Origin: Chloroflexota bacterium
GTDB lineage: Bacteria > Chloroflexota > Dehalococcoidia > SAR202 > UBA6927
DNA: 30,859 nt
Direction of reading: 5' to 3'
NCBI GenBank assembly: GCA_002717725.1
Contig: PBBT01000005.1
Coordinates: forward strand, 92,454-123,312
Under the pieces are notes generated by a model. The model was not told where the DNA came from, ran no database searches, and saw only the letters and a program-made list of their open reading frames with translations. The position numbers and the translations under genes were made by a program. Below, piece by piece: positions 7,241 through 16,050 of this stretch; position 1 is the stretch's first letter; each line of letters starts with the position of its first letter.

Positions 7241-8896
7241 TTAATACTTATCACCAGAATAATATTTAGGACTAAAAGGTTCTTCCTTAACCATTATCTC
7301 AAGAAGTGCAGGCTGTCCTTCATTGTTCGCTTTTAGGGCACGATCTACTGCAAGGTTGATTTCGTCAGCAGATTCTACTCGTTCCGCATAGGCACCTAAT
7401 GCCAAAGCAACGTCCCTATAATCTCCTCCTAAGGCGTTACTCTCCCATTGTTCAGTAGCAATGGGCATATGATGGCTATAATTTGTCATCACTCCATTAT
7501 TTAGCACAACAGTTAATATTGGAATTTCAGCTCTCACAGCAGTTTCAATATCAAGACCCGACATTCCAAATGCCGCATCCCCCATAACATTTACCACCTG
7601 TTTATCTGGTGCAGCAATCTTTGCTCCTATAGCCAAACCAAGCCCATAACCAAGTTGTGTTGATTTACCCCAACCAATATACGACCTAGGTTCCAATGCT
7701 GGCCAGAACGGTGCAAATTGATCTCTGGGATATCCACTGTCATGAGTGACAATAGAATTCCTTAAATCTAATGACCCGCTAAGTTCTTTCATAACACGAT
7801 AAGGATTTATGGGTGTTTCATCAGAATTAATACGATGAGACCATTCATCCAAAAATTCTTGTTTCACTTTTTGAATCTCTTGTCTAACTCCATTCGAATC
7901 ATCTCGTCCATTTTCACCTAATTGTCGTTTAGCTTCTTCAAGCATTTGAATCAAAACAATTCTGGCATCACCAATTGCCCCGAATGAAACACTATGATTT
8001 TTATTGAGATCCTCTGCGCAATTCACTGATTGTGCATAAGTAATCCCATTAGGTAACGAAGTAGCAAAAGTTGAATCAGTGAGTGAAGATCCTATCCCCA
8101 CAATTAAATCGGCTTTCGATATAAAATGCCCTACCATTTTGGTTTCCGAATTTCCTCCAGTCCCCAGAGCTAAAGGATGATCTTCAGGGAAAGCACTTTT
8201 CCCATTCAATGTTGTCATTACAGGAATATTTGTAAATTCAGCAAATTCAGTCAAAGCATCAGTGGCTTCCGCATATAAAACCCCCTGTCCGGCATGAATC
8301 ACAGGTGAATTAGAGGCCAAAATAGCAGTGACTAATTCTCTTACATCATCTTCACTTGCCGCTGACTTATGTACTTTCACAGCCTGATACTGCATGGATT
8401 CTTCAGAAACATCCCCATTTGCAACATCCAATGGAAGTTCTAGCATTACTGGACCCAATCGTCCATGCTTTAAATTGGTATAAGCGTTGCGCATCATTTC
8501 AGGAATTCGATTACCTTGATTAATATGACCTAGCCACTTTGTAATACCTCCATAATGTTCAAAAGAATCAAAATTCGGGTGAATCCCAATTTGGTTGTTC
8601 GGAGAACCTCCTGGTATCAAAAGAATCGGCACAGAGTCTGCATATGCTTGGGCTACGCCTCCAAATGCATTTTCCGCTCCAGGACCTCTCTGCATGGTGA
8701 AGACACCAATTTTCTTACCATTGGTTATTCGGCTGTATCCATCAGCCATGTTAACCCCGGCTCTTTCCTGACGGCAAATAATAGGCCTTATACCAACAGA
8801 TGACGCCGCATCAATCAATGTTTGATTTGGAAAACAACTAATCCAATCCAAACCTTCTGCTTTTAAAATTTTTGCAACAGCAATATCGCCTCTCAT
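7241..8896 (-). CDS. ThDP-dependent enzyme, acetolactate-synthase/benzoylformate-decarboxylase superfamily
   Basis: The 551-residue protein contains all three domains of the superfamily. The N-terminal Pyr domain has the ThDP-activating Glu44 in CRQERAGVNMADGYSR. The central domain begins near 180. The C-terminal PP domain has GDA (439-441) followed after 24 residues by Asn466-Asn467, the ThDP/Mg motif (GDG in most members, GDA here). It decarboxylates or ligates a 2-oxo acid; acetolactate synthase itself is less likely because no small regulatory subunit or ilvC gene is adjacent. It is the last gene of a minus-strand set, 27 bases after the NHL gene, with GAGGG before its ATG. Exact substrate unknown. 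Confidence 0.83.
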   Translation of the reverse strand: MRGDIAVAKILKAEGLDWISCFPNQTLIDAASSVGIRPIICRQERAGVNMADGYSRITNGKKIGVFTMQRGPGAENAFGGVAQAYADSVPILLIPGGSPNNQIGIHPNFDSFEHYGGITKWLGHINQGNRIPEMMRNAYTNLKHGRLGPVMLELPLDVANGDVSEESMQYQAVKVHKSAASEDDVRELVTAILASNSPVIHAGQGVLYAEATDALTEFAEFTNIPVMTTLNGKSAFPEDHPLALGTGGNSETKMVGHFISKADLIVGIGSSLTDSTFATSLPNGITYAQSVNCAEDLNKNHSVSFGAIGDARIVLIQMLEEAKRQLGENGRDDSNGVRQEIQKVKQEFLDEWSHRINSDETPINPYRVMKELSGSLDLRNSIVTHDSGYPRDQFAPFWPALEPRSYIGWGKSTQLGYGLGLAIGAKIAAPDKQVVNVMGDAAFGMSGLDIETAVRAEIPILTVVLNNGVMTNYSHHMPIATEQWESNALGGDYRDVALALGAYAERVESADEINLAVDRALKANNEGQPALLEIMVKEEPFSPKYYSGDKY

Positions 8897-8923
8897 ATCA
8901 TTCCCTCAAATAAAATATTTTAA

Positions 8924-9823
8924 CTATCTTTTTCTTATGAATTTTTGAATTCGTTTACCTTCTAAGACCTCACCAACATAAATATCTCCAAATGAGTCTA
9001 CGGCTACAGAATGAGGAGCAACAAACATTCCAACATCTCTACTGCTTTCACCTCCCCACTGAGTAAGAATCTTCCCTTTTGCATCAACAATTGTCAATCT
9101 ATGTTGTAATTCAGAAATATAAAATTCTCCCCCAGGACCTTCTGTTATATCAGTAGGTTGGCGGAAACCTGACCACATTGTTTCAAATTCACCATTTTGA
9201 TCAAAAATCTGTATTCTATGATTTTCTCGATCACAAACAAGCACTCTATTTTTCGAGTCAATTGTTATCCCATGAGGCAAATTAAACTGCAAAGGGTTTT
9301 TAGTTCCTGGTTCACCCCATGAAGTAAGTAATAAACCACTCGAAGAATATTTGTGAACCCTACAATTCCCATATCCATCAGAAATGAACATTTCCCCTTC
9401 AGCATTCACTGCAATACCAGTTGGCAAGTTGAAAGGGCCACCTGCATTTTTAACTAGAAACCCTTCTTGATCTGATGAATAACCTGTTGCAGAAGGAGTT
9501 CCTACAACTCCCAATGTCAAAAGTAATTCCTGGTTTTTATTGTATTTATAAATAACATGATCATCCCTATCTACAAAAAATAAATTCCCATCATCTCCAA
9601 TTAACATTCCGTGCGGACCTGCAAATTTCTTATCCCATGTGCGAATAAAATCACCATTCCTAGCAAAGACCATTACCTGATGACTGCTGCGATTGAATAA
9701 ATACACTTGATCATCAGAATCTACAGCTACACCAGCAACTTGGTGGAATTCAAACCCTTCAGGAAGATCCCCCCAATTAGTATCAACGCTAAATTGAAAG
9801 TCATTATCTCCAAATATCATCAT
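8924..9823 (-). CDS. NHL-repeat six-bladed beta-propeller protein
   Basis: The ~299-residue protein consists of NHL-type repeats such as GVAVDSDDQVYLFNRSSHQVMVF, GIAVNAEGEMFISDGYGNCRVHKY and GITIDSKNRVLVCDRENHRIQIF. Each has the pattern G-h-x-h-D/N...h-h-D...N..h/I-x-x-F. The whole length is covered, predicting a single six-bladed propeller as in peptidyl-amidoglycolate-lyase-like proteins. No signal peptide is visible, so it is probably cytoplasmic. Two consecutive ATGs (9823 and 9820) follow GGAG; the second has the better spacing. It sits between a small unknown gene and a ThDP enzyme in one minus-strand array. A related N-terminus lies at 1-164. Function unknown: binding scaffold, lactonase or lyase are all possible. 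Confidence 0.8.
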   Translation of the reverse strand: MMIFGDNDFQFSVDTNWGDLPEGFEFHQVAGVAVDSDDQVYLFNRSSHQVMVFARNGDFIRTWDKKFAGPHGMLIGDDGNLFFVDRDDHVIYKYNKNQELLLTLGVVGTPSATGYSSDQEGFLVKNAGGPFNLPTGIAVNAEGEMFISDGYGNCRVHKYSSSGLLLTSWGEPGTKNPLQFNLPHGITIDSKNRVLVCDRENHRIQIFDQNGEFETMWSGFRQPTDITEGPGGEFYISELQHRLTIVDAKGKILTQWGGESSRDVGMFVAPHSVAVDSFGDIYVGEVLEGKRIQKFIRKR

Positions 9824-9847
9824 AAACTCCGTAAACTTTCAGACTAA

Positions 9848-10051
9848 TTAATCCCAAGGTTTTACCCATAAAGTCCCATCGTACATTTTCCCGTTTTGAA
9901 TGGACATCCTTGATCGGGATCGAATAATTACATATATCTTTTCAACTCCGCCTATGGTTAAAGGCAGCATCTCACCCTCTGGCAAAGACTCGGGATCCGA
10001 GAAGTCCCCTAGGTAACTGTCATCAGCATCTAAAAAAACTTGGTATTCCAT
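9848..10051 (-). CDS. Small conserved-looking protein of unknown function (67 aa)
   Basis: The 67-residue protein begins MEYQVFLDADDSYLGDF and ends DGTLWVKPWD. It is acidic at the N-terminus and rich in predicted beta strands (IGGVEKIYVIIRSRSRM), with no membrane segment or cysteine. An AGGG lies before the ATG. It is in line with the flavoprotein gene upstream (56-base gap) and the NHL gene downstream (24-base gap), which supports a real gene in the same transcript. I do not recognise the family. It could be a small accessory subunit of one of the neighbouring enzymes. Confidence 0.6.
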   Translation of the reverse strand: MEYQVFLDADDSYLGDFSDPESLPEGEMLPLTIGGVEKIYVIIRSRSRMSIQNGKMYDGTLWVKPWD

Positions 10052-10107
10052 CCAAACCCTAACTACTAAACTAATAGATATACATAGAGTAGCACAAAGG
10101 CTAAAAT

Positions 10108-11598
10108 TTATATAACTTGCCGCTTAAATGCATCTTTAGCGGCACATTCTCCAGCCAAACGCCCGAACACGGATCCAGCCATTAGCCCAGCCCCTCCAGG
10201 GTAATTATGGTAAAACAACCCCCCAACCAATTCTCCCGCAGCAAACAATCCATCAATAGGATTATCATCATTTTCCAATACCTGGGATCTAGAATTGATC
10301 CGCAACCCCCCAAATGTAAATGTGATTCCACAAGTAACAGCAAACGCAGAATATGGAGGAGTATCGATAGGAAGAGCCCAATTAGATTTGGGAGGAAAAA
10401 TACCCTCAGTACGTTTTTGATCTAATAATGTGGGATTAAAAGCTGTATCAACAATAGAATTATTGAATTCAGACACTGTTTTAGTCAATATTGTAGGTGA
10501 TATACCGATGTTTTCGGCCAAATCTTCAATACTATCTGCAGTCACTTTTGAAACTTGGGGAATATTATACTCATCACGAAGCAAATGTTTAGTTTTTTCA
10601 TCAAAAATCTGAAATGCAATCCTTTGAGGTTGCTTTAAAACTTCTCTACCATATTTTGCATATGTATAATTTCTAAAATCTGCTCCTTCATCCAAAAACC
10701 TTTCCCCCAAAATATTTACTAAAATCCCAAAGGGATAAGAATGTTTTTGAAATAAATCTGCAATATTTCGGTCCCCAAAATTTGGCGAATTGAAATCCCA
10801 TTGAACTGAATGACATCCGCTCCAATGACCAAACGACTGCGCGCCTACATCCAAGGCCATTTGTATCCCATCTCCTGTATTGAATTGCGTCCCTCGAACC
10901 TTTGCTAATTCCCATCCAGGGCCCAAATAGCGTGTCCGCATTTCAGGATTAGATTCAAACCCTCCAGAAGCCAAAACTACTGCCGAAGCATTAATTTCAA
11001 TCATTTCTTTTGATCGTCGAACTTTTACTCCTTTAACACGAAACTTTTGATCCATCTCCAATGATACTGCTCGCGAATCATACATAACGTCCACACCCAA
11101 TTTGTCTAATGCAGAAAATTGTGAGTCTGAAAGACCTTTGCCAGCACCAACAGCTTCCAAAATCAATCCTCCCCAAAATTTCATCTTCCCATCATCTTCA
11201 AACGCCTGTCTTCCATAAGCTAAAATCCAGGGGATTTTATGAGAAGCCAGCCATTTCATCGTCGAAAAAGAGTTTGAGGTCAATATTTCTACTAACATCG
11301 GATCAGACAACCCCTCAGTAACTCTCATTACATCTTCATAATATTTGTTTTTAGGATATGTCCCGACATTAATATTCTCAGCTTCTTTATCTGAGATCTC
11401 AGGAATTAATGAACGAATATCTTCAATTGCGTTGTAGGCGAATCTAAAAAGTCCGCCCGTAAAATATGAGTTACCTCCTCTTAAATGTAATGGGGCTCGT
11501 TCAAGAACCAAAGTTTTTGCCCCCACTTCAGAAGCTGCGATTGCGGCACTTAAACCTGCATTACCTGCACCAACTACAATTACGTCATACGATTTCAT
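10108..11598 (-). CDS. FAD-dependent oxidoreductase, tricarballylate dehydrogenase (TcuA)-like / fumarate-reductase flavoprotein family
   Basis: The 496-residue protein starts with the dinucleotide-binding motif VIVVGAGNAGLSAAIAASEVG (7-27) and continues with LVLERAPLHLRGGNSYFTGG. The latter is the hallmark of the succinate dehydrogenase/fumarate reductase/3-ketosteroid dehydrogenase flavoprotein family. VVLASGGFESNPEMRTRYLGP and the C-terminal LFAAGELVGGLFYHNYPGGAGLMAGSVFGR complete the FAD site. Overall it is closest, by recollection, to FAD-dependent tricarballylate dehydrogenase TcuA. The usual partner TcuB is not adjacent. It is the first gene of the minus-strand array that continues with a small protein, an NHL propeller and a ThDP enzyme. 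Substrate assignment is tentative. Confidence 0.78.
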   Translation of the reverse strand: MKSYDVIVVGAGNAGLSAAIAASEVGAKTLVLERAPLHLRGGNSYFTGGLFRFAYNAIEDIRSLIPEISDKEAENINVGTYPKNKYYEDVMRVTEGLSDPMLVEILTSNSFSTMKWLASHKIPWILAYGRQAFEDDGKMKFWGGLILEAVGAGKGLSDSQFSALDKLGVDVMYDSRAVSLEMDQKFRVKGVKVRRSKEMIEINASAVVLASGGFESNPEMRTRYLGPGWELAKVRGTQFNTGDGIQMALDVGAQSFGHWSGCHSVQWDFNSPNFGDRNIADLFQKHSYPFGILVNILGERFLDEGADFRNYTYAKYGREVLKQPQRIAFQIFDEKTKHLLRDEYNIPQVSKVTADSIEDLAENIGISPTILTKTVSEFNNSIVDTAFNPTLLDQKRTEGIFPPKSNWALPIDTPPYSAFAVTCGITFTFGGLRINSRSQVLENDDNPIDGLFAAGELVGGLFYHNYPGGAGLMAGSVFGRLAGECAAKDAFKRQVI

Positions 11599-11641
11599 TA
11601 TTTTTCAACCTTTTAGTTTTTAAATTCAAACAATTTTACAA

Positions 11642-11670
11642 TTGACAACACTAAACGTTCGAAATAGAAT
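11642..11670 (+). promoter_or_regulatory. Near-consensus sigma70 promoter of the yceD-fabD-nusB-acpP operon
   Basis: TTGACA (11642-11647, perfect -35) is followed after exactly 17 bases by TAGAAT (11665-11670, one mismatch to TATAAT). The predicted transcription start is about 30 bases before the first ATG at 11707. This is the clearest promoter in the window, and it lies in the gap between divergent genes. Confidence 0.75.
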
Positions 11671-11706
11671 CCCTCGAGCGGTCAAATTTTGTAAAAAGAT
11701 TTTAAT

Positions 11707-12234
11707 ATGATATTTGAAGTATCCAATCTTCTAAGCATGCCAGTAGGTACGAGTGATTGCATAGCGCTACCTCGCGACCATTCTAGCAATAAGAAATCTA
11801 AAAACACAGATCTGTCTGGAACAGTCAACATGATTCGAACAGATCGAGGAATCTGGATTAGTGCGATTTTGCAAACATCCAACCCGTTTGAATGTAGTAG
11901 ATGTCTTGATGAATTCAACCAGCAAATTAATTTGCAACTTGAAGAAGAGTACTTAGAAGAAAATTCTTCAAGTTTGCAACAAAACAAGTCGAAAACTCAG
12001 GCGAATGACGAAAATTTCAAAATTAACGCCAAACTTCAGCTAGACCTTTCGGATGCAATTACGCAATACTCTCTAACCAGCACACCCATGAAACCTATAT
12101 GTAAAGATAGATGCCTGGGTATTTGTGATCAATGTGGTTCGAACAAAAATATTAACGACTGTTTATGCGAAAATAGCAAGAATGAATCAAAATGGAATGC
12201 TCTAATTGAATGGCAAAAAAAATCAAATCCTTAA
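11707..12234 (+). CDS. yceD: YceD/DUF177-family protein
   Basis: The 175-residue protein has the DUF177 pattern: a beta-rich N-terminal half, the Cys pair in FECSRCLDEF (62-71), an acidic EEEYLEE segment, and a C-terminal Cys-rich tail CKDRCLGICDQCGSNKNINDCLC typical of the metal-binding end of this family. YceD homologues are linked to 23S rRNA/L32 biogenesis and are usually encoded right before rpmF. Here only 29 bases separate it from fabD, so rpmF is absent from its usual place. The first gene after a strong promoter, it heads an operon with fabD, nusB and acpP. Confidence 0.85.
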   Translation: MIFEVSNLLSMPVGTSDCIALPRDHSSNKKSKNTDLSGTVNMIRTDRGIWISAILQTSNPFECSRCLDEFNQQINLQLEEEYLEENSSSLQQNKSKTQANDENFKINAKLQLDLSDAITQYSLTSTPMKPICKDRCLGICDQCGSNKNINDCLCENSKNESKWNALIEWQKKSNP

Positions 12235-12263
12235 AATTCGTGAATTATTACAAAGGTAAATAA

Positions 12264-13217
12264 ATGACTATTGGAATAACAAAAGATTATGCTGATTCTA
12301 AAACTGCTTTTTTGTTCCCTGGACAGGGAGCACAAAAAGTGGGAATGGGACTAGAACTTTTCAAAGCCTCTTCTGCAGCTAAAGATGTGTTTTTGCAAGC
12401 TGACGAAGCCCTGGGAAGAAAACTCAGTAAAGTAATATTCGAAGGACCAGAAGAAGAACTAAAACAAACACTAAATACTCAACCAGGAATTGCAACGACC
12501 AGTATTGCATGTATGAAAGCAATGGAAGAACTACTAGGGTCTGAAATGCCAAATGCCAATTTAATGGCGGGGCATAGTTTAGGGGAATATACTGCATTGT
12601 CTGCGGCAGGAGTTTTGAACGTAGGAGATACTATAAAACTAGTACTCAAACGCGGTGAATTAATGCAACAAGCTTGCGAAGAAAACCCTGGAACCATGGC
12701 GGCAATAATTGGGCTAGATGAAAGTAGCTTAACAGAGATTGTATTTCAAACAGGTGCATATATTTCAAATATCAACATGCCTGATCAAATAGTCATTAGT
12801 GGGGAAAACATGTCAATAGCAAGGGCAATAGATCTTGCAAAGGCTAGAGGAGCTAAAAGAGCAATACCACTAAAAGTAGGAGGAGCGTTTCATTCGGGTT
12901 TAATGGAACCTGCAAAAATTGGCCTCATTGAGACTATTGCAGATCTCGATTTCCATGATCCTATTGTCCCAATCATTGCAAATTGCAGTGCAGAACCACT
13001 TATAGATGGCGAAAACATCAAGCAAGAATTAATCTCCCAAATATCAAGTTGTGTCCAATGGAGTAAAACCATGGATTACATGATTGGAGAAGGGGTAACA
13101 AATTTTATTGAAATTGGACCAGGAAGGGCACTATCGGGAATGATGAAGCGATTCGGCCCAGACATTAAGACAGTGAGCATCAATGACCCTAACTCCATAC
13201 AGGAACTAACTTCCTAA
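12264..13217 (+). CDS. fabD: Malonyl-CoA:ACP transacylase
   Basis: The 317-residue protein transfers malonyl from CoA to acyl carrier protein for fatty-acid synthesis. Motifs: [12 protein letters not shown] (18-29), the nucleophile Ser105 in [15 protein letters not shown], Arg130 in [10 protein letters not shown], and the catalytic His210 in [12 protein letters not shown]. The C-terminal [16 protein letters not shown] is also conserved. The length is normal. AAAGG lies 8 bases upstream of the ATG. Its substrate protein, AcpP, is encoded two genes downstream. Confidence 0.96.
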   Translation: MTIGITKDYADSKTAFLFPGQGAQKVGMGLELFKASSAAKDVFLQADEALGRKLSKVIFEGPEEELKQTLNTQPGIATTSIACMKAMEELLGSEMPNANLMAGHSLGEYTALSAAGVLNVGDTIKLVLKRGELMQQACEENPGTMAAIIGLDESSLTEIVFQTGAYISNINMPDQIVISGENMSIARAIDLAKARGAKRAIPLKVGGAFHSGLMEPAKIGLIETIADLDFHDPIVPIIANCSAEPLIDGENIKQELISQISSCVQWSKTMDYMIGEGVTNFIEIGPGRALSGMMKRFGPDIKTVSINDPNSIQELTS

Positions 13218-13243
13218 AGCAAATTAATTCATATTGGATATCA

Positions 13244-13687
13244 ATGAACATAAAAATCTCTAAAAAAAGTGCTTCGGTTGGTAATGAATGGCAATATAAT
13301 TTGCATGTATCTAGGATTCAAGCACTGCTTATCCTTTTTGAAATTGATATAGTAAATCATGACAAGCAAATTACTATAGAAAATTTCAAACAATCCGGTT
13401 GGAAACATCGTAATTTAAGTGATTTTGCATGTACTATAATAGATGGAGTTCGAAACAATTTAGAATCAATAGATGATGAGATTTCTAAAAGTGCTACTGA
13501 CTGGCCTGTAGATCAAATCTCTATGATTGATAAGAACATACTTCGAATTGCTATTTATGAGATAATGATTTACAACAAAACACCAGTAGGAGCTTCAATT
13601 AATGAAGCTGTAGAATTAGCAAACTTTTTTGGGTCTGAAAATTCATCAAAATTTGTGAATGGTGTACTTGGTTCAATATTTAAATAA
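13244..13687 (+). CDS. nusB: Transcription antitermination factor NusB
   Basis: The 147-residue protein has the all-helical NusB signature in its C-terminal half: [21 protein letters not shown], followed by [17 protein letters not shown] and [14 protein letters not shown]. The N-terminal [13 protein letters not shown] helix is also typical, preceded by an unusual ~20-residue extension. NusB with NusE (S10) binds the boxA RNA and supports antitermination of rRNA operons. It sits between fabD and acpP in one transcript (26- and 34-base gaps). Confidence 0.93.
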   Translation: MNIKISKKSASVGNEWQYNLHVSRIQALLILFEIDIVNHDKQITIENFKQSGWKHRNLSDFACTIIDGVRNNLESIDDEISKSATDWPVDQISMIDKNILRIAIYEIMIYNKTPVGASINEAVELANFFGSENSSKFVNGVLGSIFK

Positions 13688-13721
13688 AACTTGAAATTTC
13701 TAAAATAAATGGAGGAATAAA

Positions 13722-13961
13722 ATGGCATCTTTAGAAGAAAGAGTAATATCTGTAGTAGTGGACAAACTGAAAGTTGAAGAATCTGACGTAGTTTCTGATG
13801 CTTCTTTCACAGAAGACTTAAATGCAGATTCCCTAGATCTTGTAGAACTAATTATGGGCTTCGAAGAAGAATTTGATGTAGAAATAAGCGACGAAGCCGC
13901 TGAAGAAATCACTACCGTAGGAATGGCTATTGACCACCTAAAAAATGAAGGTGTCGAATAA
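13722..13961 (+). CDS. acpP: Acyl carrier protein
   Basis: The 79-residue acidic protein has the phosphopantetheine attachment Ser37 in [19 protein letters not shown] and the usual four-helix ACP length. Asp-Ser-Leu is canonical. An SD GGAGG precedes the ATG by 7 bases, stronger than those of its operon neighbours, in line with the high expression expected for ACP. It carries acyl intermediates in fatty-acid synthesis and is the substrate of FabD encoded just upstream. Confidence 0.97.
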   Translation: MASLEERVISVVVDKLKVEESDVVSDASFTEDLNADSLDLVELIMGFEEEFDVEISDEAAEEITTVGMAIDHLKNEGVE

Positions 13962-13993
13962 TAGTTTTTTCCTTATAAATGCAAGGAGAAGCT

Positions 13994-15013
13994 ATGCGCG
14001 CAGGTGTGTATAAAGGTAATTCTTTAATCCAGACCGAGGAAATCCCTACTCCTAATCCCGGTCCGAACCAAATAGTTGTTCGTGTGAAATATTCTGCCAT
14101 ATGTGGTAGTGATGTACATGGATGGCAATATGATGTTGTAGCTCCGGGCCATGTCCTTGGGCATGAGTTTTACGGCGAGGTACATTCAATAGGCTCTAAC
14201 GTATCAAAATGGAAGGTTGGAGACCGTGTAACAGGCGGAGGAGAACCGCCGCCTGCATTAGATACAAACCTGGTTCGCGGACCTAGATTCAACTACCGGA
14301 CTCAAGGTATGACAAGAGTCGAAATAAGAGCGTATGCTGAATACATGTTAATGGAAGAATGGGCAGCTTTAGAAATTCCTAACGAAGTTTCAGATGAAGA
14401 AGCTTCGCTGGCTGAACCTATATCAGTAGCTGTTCATGCAGTTCGGAAATCGAATCTTAAGTTAGGTGACACCGTCTTAATCATAGGAGCTGGACCGATT
14501 GGATTATTTTGTATACAAACTGCAAAAGCTGCCGGTGCTAGCAATGTGATAGTTTCTGAATTAAATGATTCCCGAAGAACCGCTGCCAAAGCAGTTGGTG
14601 CAGACCATTTAATAAATCCTGGTTCAGAAAACCTTGATAACCGATTAATGGAGTTGACGGGAGGAAAAGGTGCCGACATAGTTTTTGAATGTGCCGCAGC
14701 ACAACCAACTATCGACCAAGCATTAGATTCAGCAACTCGAAATGGACAAGTAATTTTAGTTGCAATTCCATGGACACCTGTTTCAATCATGCCTGTAAAC
14801 TGGCAAGCCAGGGAAATTGAATTAATTACAGTCTTTGGTGCAAAGCCAAGAGACTGGAGAATTGGTCTTGAATTAATTAGGACTGGTAAGATTAATGTCT
14901 CACCGTTAATAAACGAATCTTCATTCATACAATTAGATAACCTGCAAGAAGCTTTTAAAACTCTTTCAGACCCATCTAGTACAGATCAAATACAAATGAT
15001 AGTGAAATTATAA
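13994..15013 (+). CDS. Zinc-dependent alcohol dehydrogenase (MDR family), threonine/sorbitol dehydrogenase-like
   Basis: The protein is about 339 residues. Catalytic zinc motifs are AICGSDVHGW and GHVLGHEFYGEV; the NAD-binding motif is VLIIGAGPIGLFCIQTAKAAGASNVIVSE. The four-cysteine structural-zinc lobe usual in this family is missing and replaced by GGGEPPPALDTNLVRGPRFN. An ATG at 13979 is in frame, but AAGGAG lies between it and the ATG at 13994, five bases before the latter, so MRAGVYKG is the likely start. It follows acpP by 32 bases on the same strand and may be read through from the lipid operon although its chemistry is unrelated. The substrate is unknown. Confidence 0.86.
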   Translation: MRAGVYKGNSLIQTEEIPTPNPGPNQIVVRVKYSAICGSDVHGWQYDVVAPGHVLGHEFYGEVHSIGSNVSKWKVGDRVTGGGEPPPALDTNLVRGPRFNYRTQGMTRVEIRAYAEYMLMEEWAALEIPNEVSDEEASLAEPISVAVHAVRKSNLKLGDTVLIIGAGPIGLFCIQTAKAAGASNVIVSELNDSRRTAAKAVGADHLINPGSENLDNRLMELTGGKGADIVFECAAAQPTIDQALDSATRNGQVILVAIPWTPVSIMPVNWQAREIELITVFGAKPRDWRIGLELIRTGKINVSPLINESSFIQLDNLQEAFKTLSDPSSTDQIQMIVKL

Positions 15014-15076
15014 TCCTAAATTTAATTAGTCAGGATTTCCCCAAAACATTTCAATTTATTTCGAAAGCACGGACTA

Positions 15077-15610
15077 ATGACAACTGAGGAATTAATTATA
15101 TCGATCGTTCGTATTTTCGGGGCACTGCTTGTTTTGAGATGGGCATTTGTAGGATCTTTACTTGCAGTCGCAATTGATCTTTCAGATTTATTTCTGATGA
15201 ATCTTCTAGACCTAGGCGGTGTAAGAAATTATCAATCTCTTGATAAATGGCTTGATTTGACCTATATGGCTACTTTTTTATGGGTATCACTGAAATGGGA
15301 ACCAAAATTAAGAAATATTTCAATATTTTTGTTTTGTTTCAGGATTGTAGGAGTAATAATCTTTGAAATAATTGGTAACCGATGGATCTTACTTTTCTTC
15401 CCAAACGTATTCGAATTCTGGTTCATTTCTATTGCTTTATACCAGACTTATTTTCGCGAAAACAAACTTACAGTTAAAAATTCAATCATCTTGATTCTAT
15501 TTCTGCTAATGCTCAAAGAATTTCAAGAATATGTCCTTCACGGAGGGAAATGGTTAGATAAATACACTGCCGTCGGATTGGTAAAACAATGGTGGGGATT
15601 TTTCTTCTAG
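15077..15610 (+). CDS. Integral membrane protein of unknown function
   Basis: The 177-residue protein has about five hydrophobic helices: ISIVRIFGALLVLRWAFVGSL, the YMATFLWVSL region, ISIFLFCFRIVGVIIFEIIG, FEFWFISIALYQTYF and SIILILFLLMLKEFQEYVL. A conserved-looking polar stretch AIDLSDLFLMNLLDLGG lies after helix 1, and KEFQEYVLHGGKWLDKYTA lies near the C-terminus. I do not recognise a function. There is no good SD. It follows the alcohol dehydrogenase by 63 bases and converges with ruvX. Confidence 0.65.
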   Translation: MTTEELIISIVRIFGALLVLRWAFVGSLLAVAIDLSDLFLMNLLDLGGVRNYQSLDKWLDLTYMATFLWVSLKWEPKLRNISIFLFCFRIVGVIIFEIIGNRWILLFFPNVFEFWFISIALYQTYFRENKLTVKNSIILILFLLMLKEFQEYVLHGGKWLDKYTAVGLVKQWWGFFF

Positions 15611-15627
15611 TTTAAATTAAGTCGATC

Positions 15628-16050
15628 TTATTTGGTATCTAAATATGTCTGTAAAATAATCGCAGCTGAAACTGAGTCAATTAATCCCTTAGGAATTTTT
15701 TTTTGTTTCTTGCGAGATCTCTTATCTACTAAACGCAATTTCTTCTCTGCTTGTAGCGAAGTAAATCTTTCATCAATTTGCTTTATGGGGATTTCAAAAG
15801 TGTCAGAAATCAAAGAAATAAATTCAAAAGTCTTCTTAGTTTGAGGACCAGATTTACCAGACAAAGTCCACGGAATGCCAACAACAATTTTCGTAACAGT
15901 ATGATCAGAAATTGTTTCAGCCAGCTTTGGAATTACTAAATCCATTTCGGAAGAATCCAATGTTTCAATCGGGGTAGCCAAAATTCCAAGAGGATCAGAA
16001 ATTGCCAAACCTATCCGTTTTTCCCCAAAATCAATACCTAATGTTCTCAC
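15628..16050 (-). CDS. ruvX: Putative Holliday junction resolvase RuvX (YqgF)
   Basis: The 140-residue protein has the RNase-H-like YqgF fold. GIDFGEKRIGLAISDPLG (5-22) carries the first catalytic Asp; KIVVGIPWTLSGKSGPQ corresponds to the VGLP..LdG strand-turn; DERFTSLQAEKKL and DSVSAAIILQTYL carry the remaining acidic residues. The family acts in 16S/23S rRNA end processing and possibly junction resolution. Its ATG overlaps the alaS stop by 4 bases (ATGA), so the two are translationally coupled; alaS-ruvX adjacency is common in bacteria. Confidence 0.92.
   Translation of the reverse strand: MRTLGIDFGEKRIGLAISDPLGILATPIETLDSSEMDLVIPKLAETISDHTVTKIVVGIPWTLSGKSGPQTKKTFEFISLISDTFEIPIKQIDERFTSLQAEKKLRLVDKRSRKKQKKIPKGLIDSVSAAIILQTYLDTK

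Noticed and set aside
14434..14928. 164-codon open frame on the minus strand inside the alcohol dehydrogenase gene
   Set aside because: It is fully antisense to a gene with clear MDR motifs, has no SD, and shows low-complexity composition typical of a shadow frame.
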